A stretch of DNA of 64,000 nucleotides from Ctenosaura bakeri (Eukaryota > Chordata > Lepidosauria > Squamata > Iguanidae), in assembly GCA_948474755.1 (NCBI GenBank), contig CAOLHI010000623.1:310001-374000 (forward strand), given 5' to 3'. Below, piece after piece: positions 46,006 to 57,913 of this stretch. Both the position numbers and the translations under genes were made by a program. The stretch's first letter is position 1, and the number at the start of each line of letters is the position of its first letter. Under the pieces are notes generated by a model that saw only the letters and a list, made by a program, of their open reading frames with translations, ran no database searches and was not told where the DNA came from.

Positions 46006-46434
46006 GAATTAACCAGCCCGTGCCAGAGAAAATACAATGGTTAATGTCACCCAGGATACACAGGTAAAAAGTGAATGTGCCTGGATTTCTTCATGATAGA
46101 AGCAAGGAAGGAGTAACAGAATGGAGAAACAGAGATGATTACTGAGTTTATATCCTTGTTGAAATTGAGCTTTTAAATAAGATATGACCAGTCCCTGTGT
46201 ATGTCAAAGAGCTTGCTGCTGTTTTTCCAATAAGAAATTAAGTCAGATCCATGATGGAAATAAGGCAATGTATAGGCAGATACTGTCACAGCTGCATTCC
46301 TCAAAAGGCTGCAGGTTTTCCACCTGCATCAATCCCTGCACTCCTCTTATTTTAGTTTCCCTCTCTTTTTCTTTGTGAGCTGAAATGTTAGTTTTTACAC
46401 AAGTGCCTTGTTATGATCCCATGCTCCTAATTAC

Positions 46435-46560
46435 AGCCTTGTTAAGCTGGTCTAGTACTGTGGCTAAAAGAAGAGAATGGTGACTTGGAAAGTCCATGAT
46501 TCAAATCTCACCTCTCTTCCAGATGTACACAGTAGGCTTTGGGAAGTCAAATTCACTCAG
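46435..46560 (+). mobile_element. Diverged SINE-like fragment
   Basis: A tRNA-like box B (gattcaaatctcac) follows gtactgtggctaaaagaaga, and then tgggaagtcaaattcactca occurs where the SINEs of this window have 'gggaagtcacactctca'. It is old and weakly preserved. Confidence 0.4.
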
Positions 46561-48482
46561 CCATAGTCCTTTATCTGCAACAGGAGGCATGATTTCTAAA
46601 CACTGACTTACTCTCCAAACTTACAGTAAAGATTACTCTGTTAATGTAAATTAACTGCTTTGAACAGTTGAAATGCACTAAATAAATGTATATTAGTGCT
46701 GTTATAATTTTGCTAATCAAAATATGCCTATTTCTCCAGATGCAGTGAAATGCTTTGACAGTGTTTAGAAAAACTCTTCCCATCATGGGTAGGGCATCAG
46801 CAATGGGTTCTCTGTTTCTCCCTCACATGATTTCTGTTCTGGCTACAGAGCAGCGCTGCAGTTTTATTACGTTTAGTCACGGCTGCTGCCTTAGTGTTTG
46901 AAAAAAAATGAAATGGGAGAAATATCCTGGCAAAAAGTCTCACTGGTCCAAGCATTACTAGTCTGTGTCTATTTGTCATTTGTTTTCCCAATGTGGTTTG
47001 GTTACCATATTGGTTAGATCAGAGGTGGGTAGCCTCTATATTTTTGGCACTCATCATCTCCAAACATTAATCTAAAGGCTGGAATGATCTAACCCTGTCC
47101 TGGATGATCAGATTATACAAATAAAACTGGCAGAATGTAATGCAACGTATAGACTGGGGGAAATGGTCTCAAATGGTATGACCTTTTTGAATGAGTGGAG
47201 CATAGCTTTTGCCAGGGGACAAATATTTTCCTGGGGGGGGAGAACTCCTTGAGTCAGACTGACTTTTCCTGCAATCGTTTGCCATGCCAAAATGTGCCTG
47301 AGGTAATAATCCCATGAAACGTAAAAATAAAGCAGTGAGGGGCTAGATAAAGTTGTTCAACCCTGGTTTAGACTGTGAGCAATATGGAAGAGGAACCTTA
47401 GGTAAAGTTTGAGTGCCTGACACCCTGTTACCACTAAATAATGATCAGACAGTCATTAGGCACCACATAGTGTGGACATAGGCGGTTGGACGTTGCAGAG
47501 AAAAGCATTCCTGTTATGTTTTGAGATGTTGCTATTTTAATGTTTAATGTAACAGAATGACTTTTCCTTTCTTGTACATTGTTCTTAAAGTCTTATGTTT
47601 AACTATTTTTATCAGTAATACTAAAAGCCAAGATTTTTCTTTTCTTTTAACATAATACTTGAGTACTTGAGTTCTGAGGCTTTAAAAAGCCTGAGGTTTT
47701 CTTTTCTGATGATGTGGATGTGCCTGCCTTTGTGCCCAGTGCCACTGGTTAATAATATTGCTATACTCGTCTTGTTTTGACTGTCCTTGTCTGCTATGGT
47801 AATTGTATGGCCTTCGGTATTAATCTGCTGGTGGCTGGTGGTATGAACAACAATTTTCAAAAAAAATTGTCAGCCTTTCTCAGGTATCACTAGGAGGAAG
47901 GCCATAACATTAACAGTGCAAGTGCCTTTTAGCCAGATTTTCTTAGCCACTGTAATTCCTAAGTAGGAATTCCTTAGTAGGAATTCTCTTGCTGGACTGA
48001 GTGTGTATGTCCATTCACCAGATAATGGTCTGGAGGCTACAAATGCATTTTGCCTCACAAACTATCTACTGTATAATATAGTTAGCACCACCCAGTGGTA
48101 ACTAGATTTTTACAGTGTTGGAGCTCTGATGGAGATGTAGTTATGTACAAAACCCAAAGAGATGTAATATTAATGTCTGGATTTGCTTCTGTCTCTTACT
48201 TATGACTTGATTCCTCTCCCCTCTTGCTTCCTTATAAGTCTCTCCCTGAAGAATGTAAAATTTGGTTAAGCACCAGAGGTCAAATAATTTTGCTTGAGAT
48301 CAAATACAGCCTATGAATGCCAATTAGCTGTTTGTTTCTGGAAGTGGTGGGGGTAACAGTTTGACTTATTGAAAGATGTAGAATTATTTATTTTATGTTT
48401 ATTATTTTGTGGAGAGTAGGATCTATGGACATGAAGTTGGTCCTACTTTTCTTTTAATATACCTAACTGCCAGACTTGGGGG

Positions 48483-48664
48483 CATTTCCAAACTGCACAC
48501 TTGTAGCGCTGTACTCTAATTGCCATGGCTGCATCCTGTGGAATCCTGGGGTTTGTGGTTTGGTGATGCACTAGAGCTCCCTGGCAGCTGCAACCTCCCA
48601 TAGGATGAAACCATGACTTCTAAAATGGAATCATAGTGCTATAGCTGGGTAGTACGAAAGGACC
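48483..48664. mobile_element. Palindromic MITE, family A (old copy)
   Basis: gcatttccaaactgcacact and gtagcgctgtactctaattg at the left, and atggaatcatagtgctatag then ctgggtagtacgaaaggacc at the right, align loosely with the family-A arms. The core tcctgtggaatcctggggtt is shared. Confidence 0.6.
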
Positions 48665-49208
48665 CTGGATGATATACCCACGTGCCCCTTGAGCAAGTTC
48701 TGTCCCCCTGCCCCTTTGGCATTATGCCACATGAGAGGACGTTGCTGCTGCCAGTTGGCAAGGCCTAGTGGAGCACTACCTTTTTGAGAGGAGGGGAGGG
48801 GTGGACAGGATACAGACTGAAGTTATTTGCTAATTACATCAGGCTACCTGATGATCACACTTGCCCATATGTGTGTGTTGTATTTTCCAAAAACTGTATT
48901 TTACAGCAGTCTACCTCTTGGCTGCTGTGAAAGATTATCCAGTCTATCTTTCTTTACACTGTACTAATAAATAGTTCTGCTGCCTTTTCTGTACCCTCTT
49001 TTCTCCCACCCCAGAAGCCTGAGGTATTTTATAGAAGAGAAGTTTCTTTGAAAGTGGGGAGGGGGGCGAGGGAAGGAAAAGGGGCTTTAGATTCAAATGA
49101 TTTTGGCCTGCTGCCTTTTCTCTGTATTTCTCCACTGCAGCTACTGCACAGGAATGATACAAGGGGCATCCAGTCTTTCTTGCTGTCATTGTGTCTCTGT
49201 GTTTGTGC

Positions 49209-49232
49209 AATAAATTTATTTTTGCTAATAAA
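49209..49232 (+). terminator. Tandem AATAAA pair, candidate distal poly(A) site
   Basis: Two canonical hexamers lie 18 bases apart (49209-49214 and 49227-49232). A GT/T-rich element follows at once (acttgtttgtgtgacc, then gtttttgtttc). This is the best-formed poly(A) signal downstream of the QSOX1 stop. It could end a long QSOX1 3' UTR or belong to an unrelated transcript. Confidence 0.45.
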
Positions 49233-50769
49233 TACTTGTTTGTGTGACCGCAGTTTTTGTTTCATATCTTTATCAGCATGATGCATTGCACATGATGGGC
49301 CAGGACGGGGAGAAGAGGGGAGAGAAGAAGCCATTTCACAACATTTAATCAAAATAAAATAACTACAATAGCCATAGTTTGTTTTTCCCCCCAAAAGAAA
49401 TTTGCAGACTAAATTTGAATTTGCTGTGATGAAATCTTAAAGGTATGAAAATTTCATAGATGTATTGAAGAAACACAAGAAAATTTCAGGAACACTAATG
49501 AAATGTCTTGGATGTTTTTGTGAGGGGGAGAGGAATTTTTTTTTTAGCAATCACTTTCCTGTGTTAAGAATATAAAAATAGCTATTAAGCATCTCTTGCT
49601 GTCAAGAAATGGAGATCTAACTAGTGATAAGTTGTTTACCTGGTAACTGAAGCTTCTGCTGGTCATATGAATTGGTCCTCAGTCACAAAACTTTTATATT
49701 TGAAACAAAATGCAGCTTATTTGGGCCTGTGTATGCCTGTTGCCTGTTGGACACTATATAAGGAGCATGGTGGGTTTCACATGAGAGATGGCATCTGTTG
49801 CCTTAGGCAGAGAGCTCACCCCGGTATGGCTGTTCCTCGGTTGGTGCAGCTTGTGAGGCCTTTCCTTCATCCCAGTGTATTCATGCAGCAATTACTTGAT
49901 ACAGCTTTGTGGTTTACCTCAGTAGGCTGCTGGTGGAGGGCCTTCTTTCTTAGCCTTGAATCCTTTCTTCTGGCAAAAGTCAGTTTTATTTGATTCAAGT
50001 AGAGGTTTGGGGGAGGCGGATTCAGTTCCCTCTGCTTGCCAGCATGTACGGTCTAGAGAAGACTGTTAACCACATTATGAACTTGTAAGTCAGCCATGAA
50101 GAGACATGCACCCTCTGAGTAGGGCAAACACATTTTTCACTGCAAAAAAATTGTGGTCATTGGACAGCCAGAGGGCAGAACTCATTCAGAATTAACAACC
50201 AAAGCTCTGTTGGCTCTTGCGGCTGGTGCCAGCAGGCATGTGGAGCTGTCTGCTCCAGTTTTAGTGTGCACAGTGGAACAAACCATCATATGAATGTGAA
50301 TGTTCCCCAGAACTCTTACTCTGTGTAGCTGCCACCTGTGTGTTACAAAAAAAACCCCATAAGTGTAGGGCTGACAAACACAGCAGGTCTGTGCCAAGCT
50401 CCCACACACCACCAGCACTCTGTGTCTCCTTTATGAGTAGGTCAACTTACTTTGTGGCTTGGCATTATTATGTAGTATTGCCTGGCGGACCAGTGCAGTC
50501 GTGGGGAGGGAGGACAGTTCAACATCACTATGGCGAGCCATGAAATAGATTGAGCATCATGTTACATTGCTGAAAACAGAGCCGGAAGAAAGCTCACCAT
50601 CAGTGAGTTTTTTGTACCACCAAAAGGCCACAACAAATACAAAAAGAGACCCTGATGTGCTTGCACACATACACATATTTAAATAAATAAAGGTTTGATC
50701 AACTATGGATTGGTGAACTAAATCCAGCAGCAAAATCCTCAGAGTACAATAGAATGTTAGGTACTATTT

Positions 50770-50930
50770 GGAATATGTTTCTTTTAATTTAATTCTTTTT
50801 TAACTTTTAATTCATGTACAGTTTAATTCTGTTTTAATATGTATTATTTCTATGTTTTTAAATTGTATTGTTTTTGAGGCCCCATGTTGGGCAAAAGGGG
50901 GGATACAAATAAAGATGCTGATGATGTGAT
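50770..50930 (+). mobile_element. L2/CR1-like LINE 3' tail
   Basis: An AT-rich run ending ttgaggccccatgttgggca, then aaaggggggatacaaataaa, then gatgctgatgatgtgatgat. This is the usual 3' end of reptilian L2-like LINEs ('gggatataaataaa' plus a short tandem). Confidence 0.6.
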
Positions 50931-52392
50931 GATATCCCCCGAAATTTGCCTCAAGCTTAAAAAGAAGCTGGTAGGTGCATTTCATCTACATTAACCAATG
51001 AAATCACTATGTAGAAAACGAAAGTCATGGCTAGTCCTTGACACTTTCTCTTTAACATGTTTTTTTTCCCTTGGAAGGGGGTGTCTCCCATGAAAAGGAA
51101 CCAATTTTTTAAAAATTGCACACTTTCTATAGGATACGTTGTATCACTTCAGGATTCCCCCTGTTCATTGCACAGTGTCTGTAGGTTAAACAGACTGAAA
51201 GCATTCAAATACTTGGTCTCGGGTAACCTTACTTTTGAAGAACATTATGTTTGGTAGTCTGAAAAGGCTGAGCAATTTAGAAAATTGGAGCATAGCAAGC
51301 TCTTCTGATGAGATTTTTCCCACCTTTGCATTCTGAGTACTCTTACTACAGGAATCCCAAAGCGGTCTGAGGGTGTAAATTCATGTCGAGGCTGTTCCGA
51401 TCCAGAAACTTCAGAGGAAATTGCTCCCCAAATTACAGTGAAACCATTTTAGGACGATACTTTACCAAATAATTTCCTGGGCAAAGAAAGCTAGTAAATC
51501 AGGAAGAAGTCTGGGCTAGAACCTTGAAATGTCAGTTTTACTGATGGACTGATTTTTCCTCCCGGTGTGTGGTTGTCTTTGGCAGGTATGTATGTTCCTG
51601 CAGAGGAACCTTCAGTCATATCAATCTTCCTGTGGTTGAACTGGAACAAGCCAGGCACGGGTTTGATACCCCAAAGAAGTAGGCCAGAATAATCTTCAGC
51701 TGGGATGATTAACATAGATGTTAAGGCCTTCCTTTCATGATGTCAAGAGCATGATTTTCTAAAGAATATGGCAAAAGCTTGTCTTGTTTCATTCAGTGCT
51801 TCCCCCTCCCTGCAAAAATGCCAGAGTTACTGCTCCCATTTCTCTTGTCCTTTTATCCTTGTTACAAATCATTAAAGAAAATGGTTGTTTTTCAGAGCTG
51901 GAACTGGGGCCATCTGCTCCCCTGCTACTAGCTAAATCCTCCTGTAACCAATTCATTGGGATTACATTGACCTCCTCTAATCCCAGCCCTTCCCCCGCTG
52001 CAGGGGATTTAAAAGGATTACAGACCGCTGATAATAAACTTTATTAAGGGGGGTGGTGGGTGTCAATCCGATTTGGAGCCTTTTTCCCCTTACATCTTCA
52101 CTTTGCTGCATGGAGGGCGGGGGGAGAGACCCAGATGTACCAGGGCAATAAGGGAGGGCTGGACTGGCCCTGACTCTGTTTTGATGCATTTTCAGCAATT
52201 GAGAGCTACAAAGCAGAAGGAAGGAGTAAATGAAAGGTCAGCATATTTTCCCTCCCCAATTCCTTATTTGCAAAGGGCTACCGAAAAATTTGTCCTGAAG
52301 TGAATAATGAAGTACAGGAAGAGAGAGAGAAATTATATCAAAATTCCGCTAAAATGTTTAAGTTGGATGTTTCTCATAAATATACCTCTGGG

Positions 52393-52508
52393 GTTACTCA
52401 TATTTGCTGGCGTATAAGATGCACCAACATATAAGACACACTCCATTTTGAAACAATATTTTTCAGGGAGAAAAAATGAGTCTTATATGCCAGCAAATAC
52501 AATAATTT
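52393..52508. mobile_element. Palindromic MITE, family B (short copy)
   Basis: catatttgctggcgtataag at the left and gtcttatatgccagcaaata at the right are near-perfect inverted repeats. The centre cattttgaaacaatattttt is shared with 36895-37078. Confidence 0.8.
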
Positions 52509-53006
52509 CCCTTTCTTCTTCCATTATTCCTGTCATCTGTAAAATCTTCCCATTCTCCCCACAAACACCTTAATTTTCTCTTTGACTTTGCATCCATCAC
52601 CATCACACAGCATACCTTGCAGGAGGATGAGGAAAGGTAGCAGCATGCTTTATCTGCAGCCCAGGCCAAAACACCCAAAATTCTGGACTAACAAGATCTT
52701 GACAGAAGATAAGGTGGAAAGGAGAAAGCAGGGCTTAGACTGGAAAGACAGCTTTGTACTAGAACCTGATTTCAGAGGCACATTTGAGCCTGCTGCTCAT
52801 CTATCTGGGATTAGGGGACAGGGCTTCTAAATAGCTTTCAGTCTCAACACTTCTAATTTTTAGAACCGATCACTGGAAATGTCCATTTCTGCCCCAGTAT
52901 TGCAAACATGGGGAAGTGGGAGAAAAACCTGAAGATTGTACAGGGGCTTCCATCAGAAATGAGTGAATCCAGTAGACTGTGCAGAAAAGGTGTGTTTCAG
53001 GTTGTC

Positions 53007-53240
53007 ATTAAGATCCTCCTCAAGCCCATTGCATAACACATTTTCTGTTCCCCTCTGAGATATGTGCCCTGCACTCTGGACACAAGCCTTGCCTTCTGCT
53101 CTTAGGAAAGGTTTTAGAAAGCTCCTCCTCTATGTAGCAGAGACAGGCCACTGAGCAGACCTCAACTCCACTTCAAGCCTGTTGCTTAACCCATTTGCTG
53201 TTCCCTCTGAAAAATATGTCCACACTTTGGGCTTGAGGCA
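53007..53240. repeat. Imperfect tandem duplication of about 150 bp
   Basis: ctcaagcccattgcataaca, then ttctgttcccctctgagata, recurs as ttcaagcctgttgcttaacc, then tgctgttccctctgaaaaat, followed both times by (a)tatgt.c....ctttgg/ctctgg-type text. The two units are about 150 bases apart. Confidence 0.7.
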
Positions 53241-53309
53241 GATCGTCATGGGACCAGTAACTTGTAAGGTTCCTGGGTGAATGTGTTACTTTACTGAACC
53301 AAGTGCATC

Positions 53310-53440
53310 GAGTCAGTCACTAAAAATATACAGGTCTCGAATTGAGTCAGTGTGTAATTTTTGCCAAGTCAAATCCGAGTCGAGTCACTGAAATGAGTTA
53401 AGTCTGACTTGAGTCCAAGTCAATTGACTCCAGTCTACAT
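53310..53440. repeat. Degenerate AGTC-rich repeat
   Basis: Many GAGTC/AAGTC words occur in about 130 bases (for example gagtcagtcact, ccaagtcaaatccgagtcga, gtcactgaaatgagttaagt, cttgagtccaagtcaattga). It looks like an eroded pentanucleotide-based satellite. Confidence 0.7.
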
Positions 53441-55164
53441 CACTTCTGCTTCCTGCTAGACAAACTGATGAGATTTCTTCCTCCAAACAAAATCAGGTTG
53501 TTACTGGAGCCTTTTCTGTCTGAGCTGCCTCCAGTCAGGACTGCCTCCAGTTCAATCTCCTTCCATCCACACATCCTCTCAAGTGACATCCAGGTGCTGC
53601 TGGAAGCCCCAGTTAGAGATACACTATTTCAACTCTATTCATTCTGTTCCAGCCCTCCTCATTCGGATACTGAAAAAAAATCCCACCACAAAATCCTTAA
53701 TGTTGTTAAAATAGCTGGACCTGTAATAGAAGGAATGCACCACGGCCTACCCACTGCCTTCCTGCATTGCTGATTGTCAGCTTGTGGTGTATTATGCTCT
53801 TTGGCCTTTTCCAGGTAACTGGTTCTATAGGAGAACATATTGCCTGGCATCTTTCATTCCAAAATGTTAATATGTATTTCTTAAGATAACTTCCCTCAGC
53901 ATCTCTTTCTATTCTCAGTTAGTGTGTTTCCCAGGTCTTTCGTCTCAAAATCCTGAGGTCGTGCTATCATCATTTCATAGGCATTCCTATCCTGATCAGA
54001 ACAAATCTTCAGGCCATCTGCGTATGGCCTCTTTCATCTCACCTCTCATAGACATGGATTTTCTTTACTTGCAGTGAAGTGTTTTTCTTTTCTTTCTGGA
54101 CTTCATATATTCTTGTCGTCCATATTCTAGTGGCTTCTTGGGTCTATATATTTTCTTCTGAAACTTGCATATACAGACACACACACCCCTTCTTCTTCTG
54201 TTTTCAAATCTCTGTGCAGGAATTCATATGCTTAGCTCGCATCTTTTCTTTTTTTTGGCTGACTTGGGCAACAATATTCTGATAGTCAGATATTTTACTA
54301 TTAGAGCAAATGTTTCATCACAGTCTTCCCTATATCTTTGAGAATAACTTCTTGCAACAAGTCAAGTTTTCCATGGTTCAGTTTCACTTACTAAATAATG
54401 TTTGTAAATGTCCATTTACATTTCATTGGTTTCTTATTTAAGGACTGGCAGAAGAGGTGCATATCCAGGTTTGATTGTCATGCATTAACCTAATTTTTTA
54501 CCTGGCTGCTTTTATTAATTTATTGGTTTCTCTATACGTAAAATGTGATTCCAGCTTATGGTTCAGTTACCTTTATGGACATTTGTAGGACAGAAGGACA
54601 AGCAAGTTTCCTTTGTTTACCTGGTTGACCATCTCATCTGGAGGCAATTGCACTTGTTCCTGCATTTTATTTAGCTGTGTCAGCTTCAGCTGATTGCTCA
54701 CAAACTCCCTTTCCCTCAGCAAATATATTTGTATTGTGTTCTTACTCTGGTTCTTGTATAGACTTTGTGTCCTCACGTGGATCTTCTTCAAAAGTCACAC
54801 TGATGCTGATAAGTCAGTTTTTCTGAGTAGATTCAGAATTCTCTGCCCTTCGGAATAGTCAGTCCTCCACTCTATTTTGTAGCTTGCTGCCTTAGTCTTC
54901 TGGGATACATATATATACCTTGGAGACAAACATTTTGATGTGACCTGCACTGTTTCCCCCCCAACCAGCCCCCATGACAGTTCATTTGGAGGGTTCTTTA
55001 CTTTTCGGCATAGAATCTGTTTTCAAAAAATAAATTTGTGATTTTTGCTTCATCCCAATAACTTCCTGTTGGTTTGGCATTTGTCAACATACTTCTATTC
55101 ATCTCAACTGAAGTTTGGAGTTTTTTTTATTTTAGTTACCCCACTTCATGTGGATGTGGTGTAG

Positions 55165-55350
55165 CTAGTGTGGCACAGTGGTTTGAGCATTAGACTACCA
55201 TCCTGGAGACAAGGGTTTGATTCTCTGCTTGGGCATGGAAACCAACTGGGTGACCTTGGATGCATCAAACACTCACAGCCCCCAGAAAACTGTGATAGGG
55301 TCTCCATAAGTCAGAAATGACTTGAAGGCAAATAGCTACCACAATACACA
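55165..55350 (+). mobile_element. tRNA-derived SINE, near full length
   Basis: The head is tagtgtggcacagtggtttg then agcattagactaccatcctg, with box-B-like gggtttgattctctgc. The body is ctgggtgaccttggatgcat, and the 3' end is ccataagtcagaaatgactt then gaaggcaaatagc. Confidence 0.9.
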
Positions 55351-55394
55351 GCACTATGTTTTGGTGCTGTAAGTTGAGGAACTGCTAACTTTCA

Positions 55395-55605
55395 TACTAT
55401 ACTACACTATTATAGCATTCTGATACCACTTAATGGCCATCTTTTGAAATTCTGAGATTTGTAGTTTGGTGAATTATTTGGAATTCTCTGCCAGAGAGGA
55501 CTAGTGCCTCCACAAACTACAAATTCCAGGATTCCATAAGACACAGCCATGGCAATCAAAATGCAATAATTGTGCTATAATTGTGGAGTGTGGATTGCAC
55601 TGTTG
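55395..55605. mobile_element. Palindromic MITE, family A (old copy)
   Basis: actacactattatagcattc at the left and aataattgtgctataattgt then ggagtgtgg at the right are the worn ends. The core ctacaaattccaggattcca is the family A centre. Confidence 0.65.
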
Positions 55606-56119
55606 GCTCACAGTGTAAGCAGCTTGAATTGAAAACTGTTACTTGTAACAACAATGTTGTGTAGCACTTCATCCTTAATGTGTTTCTTCGGTAATCATTT
55701 ATAAAAAGTCATTGCATACCTCCTGCCTTCCAGTATAGGTTCCTCCACTAGGCTGGATGCCACAGTGTTAATGATGTCAAGTAGTTCTGGACCTTTAGTC
55801 CACTGTATTTTGATGTGGAGAATACTGCTCTTTTCAGAATCCCTCAGGTAGCATGGGGACCAGTGGCTGTGGTAGCGTAGAAGAATTTGAGAATGGGAAT
55901 AGTAATAAAAAAAAAATTGTTCCAAGTTTTGAATACAATAATTACATAACCCTAATCATGGGAACTTTGACACCTTCTTTTTCATATACTGTATTTGCAA
56001 TTCCTTTATGCTTTCCAGGTGCCAGAGGTAAATGCAATCATTATGTTCCATATGAATAGTAGACTTCCTCTGTTTTTTTTTACTGTGCTAAAGCAATATA
56101 GGTACTCATTTGTGATCCA

Positions 56120-56213
56120 GGCAGCCCTTCCCGAAACTGCAAACCCCAGGATTCCATAGGATGTTGCAAGTGGAATAATAGCGCTATAACAGTCTAGTGC
56201 GGAAATGGCCTTA
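56120..56213. mobile_element. Palindromic MITE, family A (right half only)
   Basis: cagcccttcccgaaactgca, aaccccaggattccatagga, then tagcgctataacagtctagt and gcggaaatggcctta. The left half is missing. Confidence 0.8.
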
Positions 56214-56479
56214 GCCAACAGAAGCACATGCATATGCAGGAACATCACACACTCCTCTAAGCAGGGACATACAGCATTAGTACACTTCCAATCAGCTTAT
56301 TGCAACTCATCAGAGTCAGAGTGTCAAGATGAAACCGAAAAGACATAAGAGACTGTACAGGAAAGGGAATGGGAAACAAAATCCCAGTTTCCTGTTGCAA
56401 CAACCAGTTACTTTTCCTCTCAACACATTGGGCATTCACTTGCCAACACAGAGACCTAAGGCCTCATATAGACAGAGAA

Positions 56480-57115
56480 CAGATTCAGATCTCAATGAGA
56501 GGCACCATGTGACTGCAAACACACCCCTGCCTTGCTGCGACAGCTCCACTGGCTGCCTGCCCATTTCTGGGAACAACTCAAAGTACTGGTTTTTGACCTA
56601 TAAAGCCCTATACAGTCCAGGCCCAGGTTCTCCCTTACATAGTCTCCCTTGTGAACCAGTCTGTGCTTTGAGATCTGCTAGGCGGGCTCCTCTCTCTGTC
56701 CCACCACCTTCACAGATACCTCTGGTGGGAACACAGGAGAGGGCCTTCTAAGTTGCTGTCCCCAAGCTCTGGAACTCCCTTCCTAGAGAAGTTAGACTGG
56801 CGCCTTCCCTACTATCTTTTTGCCAAGATTTTTCTATTTCAATAGGCATTTGATGATTGATTATGTAAGGCCCATTTTACCTAAACAATGTGTCAGACCT
56901 TGCTAATTGTTGTGCCGATGTATCTGTGTGTATTAATGATGCATGTTTTAATCTGGTTTTAATTTTTTGATTGCTTAATCTTGATTTGACTTTTGTATCT
57001 TATGAAATTTTAACAACGTGCTTTTTAATTAGTTGTTTGCCATTTTGAATCTCAAACGAGGAAAAAGGTGAAAGGGAAATAAAAATTCTTCTTGTTCTTG
57101 CCACCATCGTTGTCA
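56480..57115 (+). mobile_element. L2/CR1-like LINE 3' end (ORF2 C-terminus plus 3' UTR)
   Basis: The phrases cagctccactggctgcctgc (L.WLP), aagtactggtttttgaccta then taaagccctatacag (V..FKALY), ttgagatctgctaggcgggc (LRS), and gtgggaacacaggagagggc then cttctaagttgctgtcccca correspond to the conserved C-terminal region of L2/CR1-clade ORF2. An AT-rich 3' UTR follows and ends ccattttgaatctc..gaaataaaaattc. It is inactive and 5'-truncated. Confidence 0.75.
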
Positions 57116-57191
57116 TCTTCTTATACTGCTTTTCTTCCCAGTTACCTCAGCCTTTGGGAGAAGGAGATGTGACTGAATATTCTATCTCAAA

Positions 57192-57372
57192 GGCCATTTC
57201 TGCACTAGACTGTTATAGTGCTATTATTCCACTTTCAACTTCCTATGGAATGCTGGGGTTTGCAGTTTAGGGAGGGGCCTCAAAGGCTGCTCCCTAAACT
57301 ACAAACCCCAGGATTCCATAGGATGCTGAAAGTAGAATAATAGAACTATAACAGTCTAGTGCAGAAATGGCC
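57192..57372. mobile_element. Palindromic MITE, family A (best-preserved copy)
   Basis: ggccatttctgcactagact, then gttatagtgctattattcca, then ctttcaacttcctatggaat is mirrored by attccataggatgctgaaag, tagaataatagaactataac and agtctagtgcagaaatggcc. The arms are about 75 bases each around a short spacer (ggaggggcctcaaaggctgc). There is no ORF of note. Confidence 0.92.
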
Positions 57373-57469
57373 AGTGTACCTCTAAATCATGACAAACAAG
57401 CCGGCTGCAGATGCATGGCTCTAAAACATCTTTTTTTCTTCCCCTCCATAATGTTTTACCATCTTGGCC

Positions 57470-57555
57470 TGATGAAGATGCCAGTGGACTTTGAAAGCTA
57501 GCACAATGAATTTTGCACCTTCTGGTTGGCCTAATAAAGGTTATCACCATAATGT
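57470..57555 (+). repeat. Single-copy relative of the 7155-7360 repeat tail
   Basis: ggcctgatgaagatgccagt, gactttgaaagctagcacaa, then ttctggttggcctaataaag gtatcacc-like text. The pattern 'TGATGAAG..TGAAAGCT..CA.AA..TT.GTTGG.CTAATAAAGG' is a known reptile/fish LINE-SINE tail style. Confidence 0.55.
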
Positions 57556-57913
57556 GTACTTTGGATTTTGTTTTATGGTCAACACAGCCACTCCTGCATT
57601 AAAAAAAAAAATAGCTGTTGCTTACCCAAGCAATCAACCATACACATTTCTTCCTTGCTTAGATCCTAGTTTGAGAGAGTTTTTAGGATGATAAAAATTG
57701 TGTAGATGTCAGGCAAAGAAGCTTTGGCCAGGTTTTATTTGTGCCAAGAAGGGAGAGTGTATTGATGGAAGGCTGTTGGAAACCTACTGCTGAAATCCTG
57801 CAGCAGCAGGAAGGAGCTGAGATGCACAGTTTTCCTTGCCCAGATCTGTTGGCATTGTCTGTTTCTCTGGAACTGATCTGAAAAAAAAAAAAGCCTGTGC
57901 CGTGTATATCTGT

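Larger units (their letters stand above)
44942..49208. other. Downstream region: extended 3' UTR or intergenic
   Basis: No coding exon is recognised. It contains a dispersed repeat (45885-46005), a diverged SINE (46435-46560) and an old family-A MITE (48483-48664). Further AATAAA hexamers occur at 46680, and as aaaataaagc near 47324. The paucity of repeats in the first kilobases would fit an extended UTR, but this cannot be decided from sequence alone. Confidence 0.4.

Noticed and set aside
56329..56751. 140-codon + strand open frame
   Set aside because: Its 3' part lies in the L2-like LINE 3' end and its 5' part in unrelated sequence. It is a composite chance ORF.
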